A DNA stretch of 64,000 nt from Actinobacillus capsulatus DSM 19761 (lineage in GTDB: Bacteria; Pseudomonadota; Gammaproteobacteria; Enterobacterales; Pasteurellaceae): NCBI RefSeq assembly GCF_000374285.1, contig NZ_KB893937.1, forward strand, positions 1 through 64,000, given 5' to 3'. Shown piece after piece: positions 18,418-28,544 of the stretch. The position numbers and the translations under genes are program-made. The notes beneath the pieces were generated by a model. The model was not told where the DNA came from. It saw nothing but the letters and a program-made list of their open reading frames with translations, and ran no database searches. Numbering within the stretch: position 1 is the stretch's first letter; every line of letters begins with the position of its first letter.

Positions 18418-18996
18418 ATGAGTGAGCAGGTAGCCGATCAAATTTTGGTTGGGCGTGCACAGCAAGGTGACAAAAAAGCATTTAATTTACTCGTCGTGCG
18501 TTATCAAAATAGAGTAGCGGGTCTATTAACTCGTTATGTCGCACGCGATGATATTCCAGATATTGTGCAAGAATCATTTATTAAAGCTTATCGTTCATTA
18601 GAGTCTTTTCGTGGGGAAAGCGCTTTTTATACGTGGCTTTATCGTATTGCAGTAAATACAGCTAAGAATCACTTAACAGCCTTAGGAAGACGTCCACCTA
18701 AAGAAGATATTTTGGCAGAAGATGCTGAAAGTTTTGATGCAGGTGTGCAACTTCGTGAAGGGGATACACCGGAAAGTATGGTGTTATCCGAAGAATTAAA
18801 GCGTGTTGTTTTTGACACAATTGAGAGCTTGCCTGAAGAGCTTAAAACCGCAATTACTTTGCGTGAGTTAGAAGGGTTAAGCTATGAGGAAATTGCAAAA
18901 GTGATGCAATGTCCGGTAGGTACGGTTCGTTCGCGTATCTTTAGGGCAAGAGAAGCCATTGATGCAAGAATTAATCCTCTTATGCAGCAAATTTAA
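18418..18996 (+). CDS. rpoE: RNA polymerase sigma-E factor
   Basis: 192-residue ECF sigma factor that turns on the envelope-stress regulon (outer-membrane protein folding, LPS defects). Region 2 contains DIPDIVQESFIKAYRSLESFRGES (core and -10 binding); region 4 contains the helix-turn-helix ITLRELEGLSYEEIAKVM. The length equals that of E. coli RpoE (191). AGGAGAACGCAG precedes ATG. rseA, its anti-sigma, follows after 19 bp. A sigma-E-like promoter lies upstream. Confidence 0.96.
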   Translation: MSEQVADQILVGRAQQGDKKAFNLLVVRYQNRVAGLLTRYVARDDIPDIVQESFIKAYRSLESFRGESAFYTWLYRIAVNTAKNHLTALGRRPPKEDILAEDAESFDAGVQLREGDTPESMVLSEELKRVVFDTIESLPEELKTAITLRELEGLSYEEIAKVMQCPVGTVRSRIFRAREAIDARINPLMQQI

Positions 18997-19015
18997 GATT
19001 CAATCGGAGTTTATT

Positions 19016-19627
19016 ATGCAACAAAGAGAAAACCTTTCGGCTTTTATGGATGGACATAGTGTTGATGAAGAATTCATCAATGAATTATGTAAAGATCCAG
19101 AACTAAAGCAAAAATGGGCTAGCTACCATGCAATTAGCAGTGTTATGCATGGTGATGAAATCATTCTAGGTGATGATTTCTCTGCAAAAATGGAAGCATT
19201 GCTTGAAAATGAAGAGATGGAATCTTTATCATTAATGGTAGCTAGCGAACAGCCTCAGCCAAAAGGTATGTTACTCAAACTAAAACGTTGGGGAACGCCT
19301 CTTATGCAGATAGGTATTGCAGCATCTGTATGCTTAGTTGCAGTGTTGGGTGTGAATATGATGGGAACGGATAATGATATTGCGCAAGCGGATCAACCGG
19401 TTCTACAGACTCAACCATTTAGCGATTCGGTTCAGCCGGTTAGTTATAATGCACCTGAAAAAGATGCGCCTACAGTAGCTCAGTTAGAGCAGCAACAGAA
19501 TAAAATTAATTCATTATTGCACTCTAACAAATTACAGTATCGTTCAAAGCCGGAAGATCAAAAAGAGAAAGCACAAACTTCTTCGGTAGATCCAGCTGAA
19601 AATAGTGAAATGCAAAAGACAAATTAA
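19016..19627 (+). CDS. rseA: Anti-sigma-E factor RseA
   Basis: 203-residue single-pass inner-membrane protein that holds RpoE inactive until it is cleaved by DegS/RseP under envelope stress. The N-terminal cytoplasmic RseA domain (MQQRENLSAFMDGHSVDEEF...) binds sigma-E. A membrane segment lies at about residues 96-117 (TPLMQIGIAASVCLVAVLGV), followed by a Gln/Pro-rich periplasmic tail. ATG 19016, preceded by CGGAG, gives the family start; a longer frame from 18959 overlaps rpoE and is rejected. No rseB follows; a strong terminator (19690-19748) closes the operon. Confidence 0.9.
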   Translation: MQQRENLSAFMDGHSVDEEFINELCKDPELKQKWASYHAISSVMHGDEIILGDDFSAKMEALLENEEMESLSLMVASEQPQPKGMLLKLKRWGTPLMQIGIAASVCLVAVLGVNMMGTDNDIAQADQPVLQTQPFSDSVQPVSYNAPEKDAPTVAQLEQQQNKINSLLHSNKLQYRSKPEDQKEKAQTSSVDPAENSEMQKTN

Positions 19628-19689
19628 GTTTGAGAACTTATCATTTCCATTTTATTATTGAGCAGGTTAAATTATTAGCCTAATAATTT

Positions 19690-19748
19690 AAGCGGTAAGA
19701 TTGTAGCGAATTTTTTGCAAAAATTTGCTACAATCTTACCGCTTTTTT
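19690..19748 (+). terminator. Strong terminator after rseA (18-bp perfect inverted repeat)
   Basis: AAGCGGTAAGATTGTAGC (19690-19707) is exactly complementary to 19727-19744, and a T-run follows. The arms contain an uptake-signal core. It separates rpoE-rseA from rseC-fadD. Confidence 0.85.
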
Positions 19749-19859
19749 ATTACCTATTCAGACCTCCGTCCTCTAGCCGATGAGAATCAAACGAAATGTT
19801 ATCTTTTTATTCTTCAAATTAAGGCGGTTAGTGAGTACATAATGCGGGAGAACAAAATA

Positions 19860-20288
19860 ATGATGGTTGAAATTGCGACAGTGATTAGTTATCGGAATGG
19901 CTTAGCAACCGTACAATGTAGCGCTAAAAGTGCGTGCGGTGGTTGTGTGGCAAAAGAAAGTTGCGGAACAGAATCCTTATCTGCTTTAGCTGGCGAAAAA
20001 TTTACACCGCAATTTGAATTAAAAGTCAGCGAGCCGTTAGTGATCGGTGAGCAAATTCGAATCGGCCTTGCAAAACAGACACTATTACGTAGCATTTTTT
20101 GGATTTATGTAGTACCGTTGTTCGTACTGATTTTATCAGCGGTCGGATTTTCTCAGCTTTTTACAAATGAATTATGGGTTGTTTTAGCTATGTGTATTTG
20201 CACTAGCGGGGCATTTATCGGAATAAAAAAAATGATAAGTAAGATACAGGAAAATGAATTTACACCTGTATTTCTAGGACGGATTTAG
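19860..20288 (+). CDS. rseC: SoxR-reducing system / sigma-E regulatory protein RseC family
   Basis: 142-residue inner-membrane protein. The N-terminal cysteine cluster ([17 protein letters not shown], four Cys) is the RseC/RsxC-associated signature, and two membrane helices follow (about residues 80-98 and 104-122). In E. coli RseC modestly affects sigma-E and also helps reduce SoxR. ATG 19860 (or 19863) has GGGAG 9 nt upstream; the longer frame from 19725 begins inside the rseA terminator and is rejected. rseB is not between rseA and rseC, and rseC appears to be transcribed with fadD, which starts 10 bp downstream. Confidence 0.85.
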   Translation: MMVEIATVISYRNGLATVQCSAKSACGGCVAKESCGTESLSALAGEKFTPQFELKVSEPLVIGEQIRIGLAKQTLLRSIFWIYVVPLFVLILSAVGFSQLFTNELWVVLAMCICTSGAFIGIKKMISKIQENEFTPVFLGRI

Positions 20289-20298
20289 TGGAGACGAT

Positions 20299-21984
20299 AT
20301 GGATAAGATTTGGCTAAAAAACTACCCAGAAGGCGCAGCACAAACCATTGATGTTAATCAATATGAATCGTTACTTGAAATGTTTGAGTTAGCCGTATGT
20401 AAGCATCCGGATATGCCGGCGTATATCAATATGGATAAAGTATTAACATTCCGTAAGTTGGAAGAGCGTAGCCGTGCTTTTGCTGCTTATTTGCAAAATG
20501 AACTACGTTTGGAAAAAGGCGAGCGAATCGCATTAATGATGCCGAATTTGTTGCAATATCCAATTGCATTATTTGGTGCATTACGAGCCGGTTTAGTCGT
20601 GGTTAATGTTAATCCGCTTTATACCCCGAGAGAACTTGAGCATCAGTTAAATGATAGTGGTGCGAAGGCAATTGTTATTGTATCAAATTTTGCCGCAACC
20701 TTAGAAAAAGTTGTATTTGATACAAGTGTTAAGCATGTAATTTTAACTCGTATGGGAGATCAGCTTTCTTTTGGTAAACGTACATTGGTAAACTTTGTCG
20801 TAAAATACGTGAAAAAGTTAGTACCTAAATATAAGTTACCGCACGCAGTAAGTTTCCGCGAAGCATTAAGTATCGGTAAACAACGTCAATATGTAAAACC
20901 GATGGTTTATAAAGATGATCTTGCGTTTCTTCAATATACCGGTGGTACAACAGGTATTGCAAAAGGCGCAATGTTGACTCATAGTAGTGTGATTGCAAAC
21001 GTCCTGCAGGCAAAATGGGTTGCAGAACCATTGCTTAAGAATGCTCGTGAGCGTATTGCAGTGATTCCTTTGCCTCTCTATCATGTTTTTGCACTTTCTG
21101 TGAATTGCTTGCTCTTTATTGAGCTGGGAGTAACGGGATTACTTATTACAAACCCTAGAGATATTCCGGGGTTCATTAAAGAGCTGAAAAAATACCGTTT
21201 TGTTGCATTAACTGGTGTTAATACACTATTTAATGCCTTATTAAACAATGAAAACTTCAAAGAAGTTGATTTCTCAAATTTAAAATTGAGTGTAGGTGGC
21301 GGCGCAGCAATTCAATCTGCAGTTGCAAAACGTTGGCACGAATTAACTGGTAGCCATATTATTGAAGGCTATGGCATGACTGAATGTTCACCATTGATTG
21401 CGGCAACTCGTTCAGACTCCACCGAGCATACCGGTTCCATTGGGATTCCAGTGCCAAATACCGATATTCGTATTGTCGATGATGAGGAACATGATGTACC
21501 AATGGGTGAACGAGGAGAACTTTGGGTAAAAGGCCCTCAGGTAATGAAAGGCTATTGGCTGCGTCCGGAAGATACGGCAGACGTTTTAAAAGATGGTTGG
21601 ATGGCAACTGGTGATATTGTGGTAATGGGCGAAGATCTGAATTTACGTATTGTTGACCGTAAAAAAGATATGATCATTGTTTCCGGTTTCAATGTATATC
21701 CGAATGAAATTGAAGATGTTGTTGCACATAACCCGAAAGTAAATGAAGTGGTTGCAATTGGCGTACCAAGTAAAGCATCAGGCGAAGCAATTAAAATCTT
21801 TGTAACTAAAAAAGATGAGAGCTTAACGCGAGAAGAATTACGTAGCTATTGCCGTCAGTATCTCACCGGCTATAAAATTCCTCGTGAAATAGAGTTCCGT
21901 GATGAATTACCGAAGAGCAATGTCGGTAAGATTTTGCGTCGTGTATTGCGAGATGAAGAATTAGCAAAAGCACAAAGCGTATAA
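20299..21984 (+). CDS. fadD: Long-chain-fatty-acid--CoA ligase
   Basis: Activates fatty acids to acyl-CoA with ATP at the inner membrane, for phospholipid synthesis or beta-oxidation. It is 561 residues, exactly the length of E. coli FadD. The AMP-binding loop [16 protein letters not shown] starts at about residue 213; [10 protein letters not shown] and the hinge motif [20 protein letters not shown] are present. It lies 10 bp after rseC and is probably co-transcribed with it. A 10-bp perfect hairpin without a U-run follows at 21996-22022. Confidence 0.95.
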   Translation: MDKIWLKNYPEGAAQTIDVNQYESLLEMFELAVCKHPDMPAYINMDKVLTFRKLEERSRAFAAYLQNELRLEKGERIALMMPNLLQYPIALFGALRAGLVVVNVNPLYTPRELEHQLNDSGAKAIVIVSNFAATLEKVVFDTSVKHVILTRMGDQLSFGKRTLVNFVVKYVKKLVPKYKLPHAVSFREALSIGKQRQYVKPMVYKDDLAFLQYTGGTTGIAKGAMLTHSSVIANVLQAKWVAEPLLKNARERIAVIPLPLYHVFALSVNCLLFIELGVTGLLITNPRDIPGFIKELKKYRFVALTGVNTLFNALLNNENFKEVDFSNLKLSVGGGAAIQSAVAKRWHELTGSHIIEGYGMTECSPLIAATRSDSTEHTGSIGIPVPNTDIRIVDDEEHDVPMGERGELWVKGPQVMKGYWLRPEDTADVLKDGWMATGDIVVMGEDLNLRIVDRKKDMIIVSGFNVYPNEIEDVVAHNPKVNEVVAIGVPSKASGEAIKIFVTKKDESLTREELRSYCRQYLTGYKIPREIEFRDELPKSNVGKILRRVLRDEELAKAQSV

Positions 21985-21995
21985 ATAGATTTAGG

Positions 21996-22022
21996 ATAAG
22001 CAGAGGATAAAACTCTGCTTAT
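21996..22022. other. Perfect hairpin between fadD and upp
   Basis: ATAAGCAGAG and CTCTGCTTAT pair perfectly (10 bp, 7-nt loop). No T-run follows on the plus strand, so it is not a standard intrinsic terminator. It could stabilise the fadD 3' end. Confidence 0.5.
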
Positions 22023-22059
22023 AGCATAAAGTTAGCATTTAAATGCTTAGGAGCCACAA

Positions 22060-22686
22060 ATGAGAATTATAGAAGTTAAACATCCATTAGTAAAACATAA
22101 ATTAGGCTTAATGCGAGCAGCGGATATTAATACCAAAGATTTCCGAGCATTAGCGACAGAAGTGGGTAGTTTATTAACATACGAAGCGACAACGGATCTT
22201 GAAACAGAATTAGTAGAAATTGACGGTTGGTGTGGTAAGGTCGAAGTTGAACGTATTAAAGGTAAAAAAGTAACAGTGGTACCTATTTTGCGTGCAGGCC
22301 TAGGTATGATGGACGGTGTTTTGGAACATATTCCAAGTGCTCGTATCAGTGTAGTTGGTATCTACCGTAATGAAGAAACGTTAGAGCCGGTACCGTATTT
22401 CACCAAGTTAGCGAATGATGTAGAAGAGCGCTTAGCGATTATTGTGGATCCAATGTTAGCGACCGGTGGTTCAATGATTGCAACCATTGATTTATTGAAA
22501 AAAGCGGGTTGTAAGCAAATTAAAGTGCTTGTGCTTGTAGCGGCTCCGGAAGGGATCAAAGCATTAGAAGCGGCACATCCTGATATTGAGTTATTTACCG
22601 CTTCAATCGATAGCCATTTAAATGAACACGGCTATATTATTCCGGGATTAGGCGATGCTGGCGATAAGATTTTTGGTACAAAATAA
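22060..22686 (+). CDS. upp: Uracil phosphoribosyltransferase
   Basis: Pyrimidine salvage: uracil plus PRPP gives UMP (cytosolic). 208 residues, the usual length. The PRPP-binding loop is [15 protein letters not shown], and the uracil-contact [12 protein letters not shown] is at the C-terminus. GGAGCC lies 8 nt before ATG. It is a single gene, without the uraA permease that often follows, and ends at the terminator 22702-22734. Confidence 0.97.
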   Translation: MRIIEVKHPLVKHKLGLMRAADINTKDFRALATEVGSLLTYEATTDLETELVEIDGWCGKVEVERIKGKKVTVVPILRAGLGMMDGVLEHIPSARISVVGIYRNEETLEPVPYFTKLANDVEERLAIIVDPMLATGGSMIATIDLLKKAGCKQIKVLVLVAAPEGIKALEAAHPDIELFTASIDSHLNEHGYIIPGLGDAGDKIFGTK

Positions 22687-22701
22687 TTTTTGTTGAAAAC
22701 G

Positions 22702-22734
22702 AAAAAACCTAAGAGAGAGTCTCTTAGGTTTTTT
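22702..22734 (+). terminator. Intrinsic terminator after upp
   Basis: AAAAAACCTAAGAGA and TCTCTTAGGTTTTTT form a long stem with a short loop. It is bidirectional in form. An uptake-signal pair (22763-22804) follows before the convergent rsmA. Confidence 0.85.
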
Positions 22735-22812
22735 ATATCTACAAAGTTCTTTATCTTTTAATAAGCGGTCTGATTTGCAAAATGTTTTACAAATTTAACC
22801 GCTTGCTTAAGG

Positions 22813-23682
22813 CTAAATATCTTCGTCAACGCTCTCTTCTTGATTATCCACTACCGAAGGATTGTCATATAACCAGTTAGCTAACCGAGCATAGTCCGCA
22901 ATACTTAAATTTTCCGCACGTGCATTTAAGTCGATATTAAGTGCTTCTAATTGCTCAGGACTAAATAAGGTTGAGAGCGCATTACGCAACGTTTTACGGC
23001 GTTGGTTGAATGCTTGTGTAGTGATACGGTTTAACCAATGCACATCTTTCACCGGATGTGGTAATACTTTATGTGGCATTAAACGCACCACGGCAGAATC
23101 TACTTTTGGTGCCGGTTTAAATGCGGTTGGCGGTACTTCCAATACCGGCATTACTTGACAATAATATTGCGCCATAATGGTTAAACGACCATACGCTTTA
23201 CTATTTGGTGCCGCACATAAACGTTTTACCACTTCTTTTTGCAACATAAAGTGCATATCTTGAATCAAATCGTGGAATTTGAATAAATGAAACATCAACG
23301 GTGTTGAAATGTTATACGGCAAATTACCGAATACTCGAACACCTTCGCCTTCTTTTAATTCAAGGCTTTCAAAATATTCACGGAAATTAAAACGTAACGC
23401 ATCTTGTTCGATAATCGTTAATTTGTGATTTAAGAACGGATGATGACGTAAACGCTCGGCAAGATCTCGGTCTAGCTCAACCACAGTGAGTTTATCCACT
23501 TGTTCGGCTACCGGCTCGGTTAATGCACCTAAACCCGGACCAATCTCAAGTAAAAATTGACCGTTTTTAGGGTTGATGGCAGACACGATATTATGGATAA
23601 CATTCATATCGTGTAGGAAGTTTTGACCGAAACGCTTACGAGCGGTATGACCTAAGTGTTTTTTAGAATTTGGAGAACTCAT
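22813..23682 (-). CDS. rsmA: 16S rRNA (adenine1518/1519-N6)-dimethyltransferase
   Basis: KsgA: dimethylates two adenines in the 3'-terminal helix of 16S rRNA late in 30S assembly; loss gives kasugamycin resistance. 289 residues. SAM-binding motif I is [13 protein letters not shown], motif IV is NLPYNIST, and the C-terminal helical domain has [12 protein letters not shown]. It lies downstream of surA on the minus strand (53-bp gap), the order seen in enteric bacteria (surA-pdxA-ksgA) but without pdxA. The C-terminal tail is acidic. Confidence 0.96.
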   Translation of the reverse strand: MSSPNSKKHLGHTARKRFGQNFLHDMNVIHNIVSAINPKNGQFLLEIGPGLGALTEPVAEQVDKLTVVELDRDLAERLRHHPFLNHKLTIIEQDALRFNFREYFESLELKEGEGVRVFGNLPYNISTPLMFHLFKFHDLIQDMHFMLQKEVVKRLCAAPNSKAYGRLTIMAQYYCQVMPVLEVPPTAFKPAPKVDSAVVRLMPHKVLPHPVKDVHWLNRITTQAFNQRRKTLRNALSTLFSPEQLEALNIDLNARAENLSIADYARLANWLYDNPSVVDNQEESVDEDI

Positions 23683-23735
23683 TTTTACTCTTTAGAAATA
23701 AGGAAAGAACCTCGCAGTCGCGAGGTTCTCAAAAA

Positions 23736-24680
23736 TTATTTAACGTATTGAACGTTAGCTGTTTTTCTTAACGCTTTTACCCAGTCTCTTGAGGCTTCTT
23801 GCGCTTGCTTATCAACTAATTGTTCATAAGCACGCTGTTGATATGCATCTTCAGTGCGGTCACCTTGCTGGCTGCCGGTTACTTTAAGAATATGCCAACC
23901 AAACTGAGATTTGAACGGTGCAGTAATTTGATCTTGTTTTGCAGTGCTTGCCGCTTTAGCAAAGGCAGGATCGTAAATATCTAAGAAATTATACCCTAAA
24001 TCGCCACCGTCTGCTGCAGAAACATAATCAACAGAGTTTAATTTCGCCGCTTGTTCGAAAGTTGTTTTACCGGCATTAATGTCTGCGGTAATCTGCACTA
24101 ATTTTGCTTTCGCCTGCGCATCGTTCAGAACAGGTGTTGTTTTTAACAAAATGTGGCTAATACGGTATTGATTGCCGGTCACAGTTTTTAATTTACCGCT
24201 TGCTTTATCTTGTGCTAATAATTCTTGCGCACGTGCTTGAACGTCTTGTGGCTGAACTTGGATTGATTTTCCAATGCTAATATTACGCACTTGTTCCATT
24301 GCCATTTGTTGGGCAATTTGTTGACGGTATTGATTTAATGTAATGCCTTGATAGTCTAACGCATCCAGTAATTGACCGTAGGTAATACCATTACGAGCTG
24401 CAATTTGCTCGATCGCTTGATCTACATGAGCATAATTGACTTTGACACCGGCTTCTTTGACAGCTTTTTGAATAAGAACATCATCAATAGCCTGTTCAAC
24501 AGCGGCCTTGTGCTGTGCTTCCGTAGCATTTTTGCCAAGTAAACGTTGCACTTCGCTTTCCATTACCGGTACACCATCCACAGTTGCGACAACACGCTCT
24601 TCCCATGCCATTGTAGATTGTGAAATGCCGACTGCTGCAACCAATGTCAGTAATAATGATTTTGCAGAGATTAATTTCAT
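23736..24680 (-). CDS. surA: Periplasmic chaperone / peptidyl-prolyl isomerase SurA
   Basis: Escorts unfolded outer-membrane proteins across the periplasm to the BAM complex. A signal peptide of about 25 residues (ending STMAW) is followed by the SurA N-terminal chaperone domain (about 26-150) and one parvulin domain (about 168-275; YRISHILLKT, AADGGDLGYN, FGWHILKV). With 314 residues it has only one of the two parvulin domains of E. coli SurA (428 residues), as in other Pasteurellaceae. It is probably co-transcribed with rsmA, and pyrR lies 83 bp upstream. Confidence 0.93.
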   Translation of the reverse strand: MKLISAKSLLLTLVAAVGISQSTMAWEERVVATVDGVPVMESEVQRLLGKNATEAQHKAAVEQAIDDVLIQKAVKEAGVKVNYAHVDQAIEQIAARNGITYGQLLDALDYQGITLNQYRQQIAQQMAMEQVRNISIGKSIQVQPQDVQARAQELLAQDKASGKLKTVTGNQYRISHILLKTTPVLNDAQAKAKLVQITADINAGKTTFEQAAKLNSVDYVSAADGGDLGYNFLDIYDPAFAKAASTAKQDQITAPFKSQFGWHILKVTGSQQGDRTEDAYQQRAYEQLVDKQAQEASRDWVKALRKTANVQYVK

Positions 24681-24763
24681 TTGTTAATTCCCTTAAAGTT
24701 AAAGATAAGCCCTAAAGCCTGTTAGAGCAAAATTCAGAAAAAAGGTTCATACGGAACGTTGTT

Positions 24764-25303
24764 TTATTCGTTATTTGCTCGAATTAGAGCGACTTGATTT
24801 ACGCCGTCATAATGTTGAGTCCTTACTTGAACTTGTTCATTACGAGCGGTCGGGATATTTTTCCCAACATAGTCAGCTCGAATCGGTAATTCTCGATGTC
24901 CTCTATCCACTAGAATAACGAGTTCTATACGAGTTGCCCGCCCGAAATCTAATAAGGCATCTAATGCTGCTCGAATTGTCCGTCCGGTAAAGAGTACATC
25001 ATCAATCAGAATCACATTTTTGCCTTCAATATTAACCTGATCTTCCGCTCCGGTATAAATTGGATCTTGATGAATAAAATTTAAATCATCTCGATAGAAC
25101 GTGATATCTAATGCCATTAGCGGCAATTCTACTTGCGAGAGTTCCGATATCCTTTTTTGTAACATTTCAGCAATTTCAGCGCCACGACGTTTGATTCCGA
25201 CTAAAACTAAATTATCCAATGAAGCATGCTTTTCGATAATTTGGTGAGAAATACGCGAAATCGTACGCTGAAACTGCTCGGCATCAATAATAATTTTTTC
25301 CAT
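24764..25303 (-). CDS. pyrR: PyrR, pyrimidine regulator / uracil phosphoribosyltransferase
   Basis: 179-residue PRT-fold protein of the PyrR family. The PRPP loop VILIDDVLFTGRTIRAAL and the basic segment VLVDRGHRELPIRADYVGK are typical. In Gram-positives PyrR binds pyr mRNA to cause attenuation and has weak UPRTase activity; in gamma-proteobacteria its regulatory role is less established. No pyr biosynthesis genes are nearby, so any action would be in trans. It sits 16 bp downstream of hldE on the same strand and is likely co-transcribed. Confidence 0.88.
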   Translation of the reverse strand: MEKIIIDAEQFQRTISRISHQIIEKHASLDNLVLVGIKRRGAEIAEMLQKRISELSQVELPLMALDITFYRDDLNFIHQDPIYTGAEDQVNIEGKNVILIDDVLFTGRTIRAALDALLDFGRATRIELVILVDRGHRELPIRADYVGKNIPTARNEQVQVRTQHYDGVNQVALIRANNE

Positions 25304-25319
25304 TATAGAGTAAGAACAC

Positions 25320-26750
25320 TTATTTTGATGCCTGAATTTTCTTGATCACGTTTGTTGTTGAACAACCGTTCTCAAAATTTAATACTTTGACTTCACCGCC
25401 ATTTGCCCAAACTTCTTGACTGCCGGCAATCTCTTCAGGTTTATAATCACCGCCTTTGACTAATAAGTTAGGTAAGATTTCACCGATAAGACGTTGAGGC
25501 GTATCTTCCGCAAAAGGTACTACCCAATCCACAGAAGCTAAACCGGCAAGTACCGCCATACGAGCGCTTAAATCGTTAATCGGGCGAGATTCACCTTTTA
25601 AGCGTTTTACCGATTCATCGGTATTTACTGCTACGATTAAACGATCACCTAATTTACGTGCATTTTCTAAATAAGAAACGTGACCCGGGTGCAGAATATC
25701 AAAACAGCCGTTGGTCATTACAATTTTCTCACCACGTTGTTTTGCATGTTCTACCGCACGTTTTAATTCGTCTTCCGCTAAAATGCCGAAACCGGTTTCT
25801 TCACGATGATGAATGGCATTTTCTAACTCGGTCGGGGTGACGGTTGAAGTACCTAATTTACCCACAACGACCCCAGCTGCTGCATTCGCTAAATAACAGG
25901 CTTCTTCGTAAGGGCGACCGTCAGCAATCGCAGTGGCAAGCACACTGATCACCGTGTCGCCGGCACCGGTTACGTCATAAACTTCTTTTGCTTGGGTCGG
26001 TAAGTGGAACGGTGTTTGATTCGGACGTAGTAACGTCATACCTTTTTCCGAACGTGTCACTAATAACGCAGTTAATTCGAAATCAGCGATAAGTTTTAAG
26101 CCTTTCTCCACGATTTCAGCGTCATCTTTGCAGTGACCGACTACCGCTTCAAATTCAGACATATTCGGCGTTAAGAGCGTTGCACCACGATAACGTTCAA
26201 AATCGGTACCTTTCGGGTCAATCAGTGTCGGCACGCCGGCTTTGCGTGCCTCTTGAATCATTTGTTGTACCGATTCAAGCGTACCTTTGCCGTAATCCGA
26301 TAAGATTAATGCGCCATAAGCGGTAATTTCTTGCTTGAGTTTTGCAAGTAGAGAATCGCTTGCGACATGATGAAAGCCTTCTTCGAAATCTAAACGTAAA
26401 AGCTGTTGATGACGTGAAAGGATACGTAATTTGGTGATGGTTGGGTGTGAATCCAATGCAACGCAGTGGTTTTGGATATTATGTGAATTGAGTAATTTAT
26501 CTAAAGCACGGCCGGCATCATCTTGCCCGATTAAACCGTGAAGGGCAACCGGTACACCAAGGCTGGCAATGTTCATTGCCACATTCGCCGCGCCACCGGC
26601 ACGTTCTTCGATATCTTGTACTTTTACCACCGGCACAGGTGCTTCCGGAGAAATACGGTTTGTCGCACCAAACCAGTAACGGTCTAACATCACATCGCCA
26701 AGTACAAGCACTTTAGCATTATTAAATTTTGGAGAGTATTGCATCATCAT
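25320..26750 (-). CDS. hldE: Bifunctional heptose-7-phosphate kinase / heptose-1-phosphate adenylyltransferase
   Basis: Two steps in ADP-heptose synthesis for the LPS inner core. 476 residues. The N-terminal PfkB/ribokinase domain (about 1-318) holds [14 protein letters not shown], with the catalytic Asp. The C-terminal nucleotidyltransferase domain (about 340-476) opens [20 protein letters not shown] (HxGH motif). MMMQ at the start leaves the exact start uncertain by one or two residues. It functionally matches the GT9 heptosyltransferase at 1241-2278. Two GC-rich hairpins lie between it and der. Confidence 0.96.
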   Translation of the reverse strand: MMMQYSPKFNNAKVLVLGDVMLDRYWFGATNRISPEAPVPVVKVQDIEERAGGAANVAMNIASLGVPVALHGLIGQDDAGRALDKLLNSHNIQNHCVALDSHPTITKLRILSRHQQLLRLDFEEGFHHVASDSLLAKLKQEITAYGALILSDYGKGTLESVQQMIQEARKAGVPTLIDPKGTDFERYRGATLLTPNMSEFEAVVGHCKDDAEIVEKGLKLIADFELTALLVTRSEKGMTLLRPNQTPFHLPTQAKEVYDVTGAGDTVISVLATAIADGRPYEEACYLANAAAGVVVGKLGTSTVTPTELENAIHHREETGFGILAEDELKRAVEHAKQRGEKIVMTNGCFDILHPGHVSYLENARKLGDRLIVAVNTDESVKRLKGESRPINDLSARMAVLAGLASVDWVVPFAEDTPQRLIGEILPNLLVKGGDYKPEEIAGSQEVWANGGEVKVLNFENGCSTTNVIKKIQASK

Positions 26751-26775
26751 AGTTAATTTCTCAATTAAATGATGA

Positions 26776-26838
26776 CGCTCGTCTGTGACGAGCGCCTTAA
26801 ACCTTGTTCACTCATAGCACCCGCCAAAGACGGGCGCT
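26776..26838. repeat. Tandem GC-rich hairpins between der and hldE
   Basis: CGCTCGTC/GACGAGCG (26776-26794) is an 8-bp perfect stem with a 3-nt loop. AGCACCCG/CGGGCGCT (26816-26838) is a second stem with one mismatch. Neither is followed by a clear T-run, so they look like structured spacers or palindromic repeats, not simple terminators. Confidence 0.5.
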
Positions 26839-26865
26839 AACATAAGGCTGGGTGAGATTGTCTAA

Positions 26866-28383
26866 TTATTTCTTACTTTTCTTAATAAACTTCATCAAGC
26901 GTTTACGTTTACGTAATTGGCTTGGCGTGAGTTTATTTTTTTTACCCGCAAATGGGTTATTACCTTCTTGGAACTGAATACGGATCGGCGAACCGATAAT
27001 TTTCAAGCTCTTACGGAAGTAATTACTTAAATAACGTTTATAAGAATCCGCTAATTTTTCGACTTGGTTACCGTGAATCACGATAATCGGCGGATTATAA
27101 CCACCTGGGTGAGCGTATTTTAATTTCACACGGCGACCATTTACTAACGGCGGCTGATGCTCATCCGTAGCCATACGTAAAATACGCGTTAACATCGAAG
27201 TCGAAGTTTTTTGTGTTGCACACGCATAGGCTTCTTTCACGGAATCAAATAAGTTACCTACGCCAGAGCCGTGTAATGCGGAAATAAAATGCACACGAGC
27301 GAAATCAATAAAGTCTAAACGGCGGTCTAATTCGGACTTCACTTGATCTTTAATATCTTGCGATAAGCCATCCCATTTATTAACGACGATCACAAGTGAA
27401 CGACCTGCATTCAGAATAAAGCCGAGTAGAGATAAATCTTGATCAGAAATGCCTTCACGGGCATCAATGGTAAGTAATACCACGTTCGCATCTTGAATCG
27501 CTTGTAGGGTTTTAATTACGGAGAATTTTTCCACCGCTAAATTAACCTTACCACGTTTACGTACGCCGGCGGTATCAATAATCGTATATTGCTGACCGTC
27601 ACGCTCCATCGGAATATAGATTGAATCACGAGTCGTACCCGGCATATCGTAAACCACCACACGTTCTTCACCGAGAATACGGTTGGTTAAAGTCGATTTT
27701 CCCACATTCGGACGACCGACGATAGCGATCTTGATGTTTTTATCTTCAATTGATTCGCTTTCGTCTGCTAATGCTTCATCAAGTAATGCGGTGTCTTCTT
27801 CGTTATCAAAGTCGAAATCGGTATCCCATTCATCCGCTTCTTCATTTGCAGAATCTTCATCGTTTTCGACCGCTTGATCCGCATTTAATTGCTCGCCAAG
27901 TGGCGCTAACACTTGTTCGATAAGTTGTGTTACACCACGGCCTTGTGCCGCTGCGATCTGTTCAACTTCACCTAAGCCTAATTGATAAAATTCTGCACAA
28001 TGTGAATCCGCATCAATACCGTCCGTTTTGTTTGCTACCACCACGGTCGTTTTTTCACGCTGACGTAAATATTGAGCGATACCGATATCCGCAGGCAGTA
28101 AGCCAGCGCGTGCATCAACTAAGAAAAGTACAACATCCGCTTCTTCAATCGCAAGTAGCGATTGTTCCGCCATTTTTTCTTCTACGCCTTCTTCCGTACC
28201 GTCAATACCACCGGTATCAACTACGATAAAATCATAACCGGCGATATTCGCATGACCGTATTTACGGTCACGAGTAAGCCCCGGAAAGTCCGCTACCAAC
28301 GCATCACGCGTACGGGTTAAGCGGTTAAATAAAGTGGATTTACCCACATTCGGTCTGCCGACAAGGGCAACAACTGGAGTCAT
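26866..28383 (-). CDS. der: Ribosome-associated GTPase Der (EngA)
   Basis: Essential GTPase for late 50S ribosome assembly. 505 residues with two tandem G domains: GRPNVGKST at residue 8 and again near 222, each with DxxG and NKxD (NKTD, NKWD). A KH-like C-terminal domain (about 400-505) ends in a basic tail ([19 protein letters not shown]). An acidic linker ([15 protein letters not shown]) separates the G domains. It is a single gene, with an uptake-signal terminator upstream separating it from hemA. Confidence 0.97.
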   Translation of the reverse strand: MTPVVALVGRPNVGKSTLFNRLTRTRDALVADFPGLTRDRKYGHANIAGYDFIVVDTGGIDGTEEGVEEKMAEQSLLAIEEADVVLFLVDARAGLLPADIGIAQYLRQREKTTVVVANKTDGIDADSHCAEFYQLGLGEVEQIAAAQGRGVTQLIEQVLAPLGEQLNADQAVENDEDSANEEADEWDTDFDFDNEEDTALLDEALADESESIEDKNIKIAIVGRPNVGKSTLTNRILGEERVVVYDMPGTTRDSIYIPMERDGQQYTIIDTAGVRKRGKVNLAVEKFSVIKTLQAIQDANVVLLTIDAREGISDQDLSLLGFILNAGRSLVIVVNKWDGLSQDIKDQVKSELDRRLDFIDFARVHFISALHGSGVGNLFDSVKEAYACATQKTSTSMLTRILRMATDEHQPPLVNGRRVKLKYAHPGGYNPPIIVIHGNQVEKLADSYKRYLSNYFRKSLKIIGSPIRIQFQEGNNPFAGKKNKLTPSQLRKRKRLMKFIKKSKK

Positions 28384-28474
28384 TCTTATTCTGTCCTTCT
28401 AAAAATTCTGTCTTTGCGAGTCGCAAAATCATCACATTATATACTAAAAGCATTGAGAACGGAAAAAGGCTCGA

Positions 28475-28529
28475 AAACAAGCGGTCGATTTTCTGCAAAA
28501 TTTTACCGAAAATCGACCGCTTGTTTGTT
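28475..28529. terminator. Perfect 19-bp inverted uptake-signal pair between der and hemA
   Basis: The arms 28475-28493 and 28508-28526 are exact complements and include ACAAGCGGTC / GACCGCTTGT. It likely terminates hemA transcription (minus strand) and also offers two uptake signals. Confidence 0.75.
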
Positions 28530-28544
28530 TGAATTTCTGAGCTG

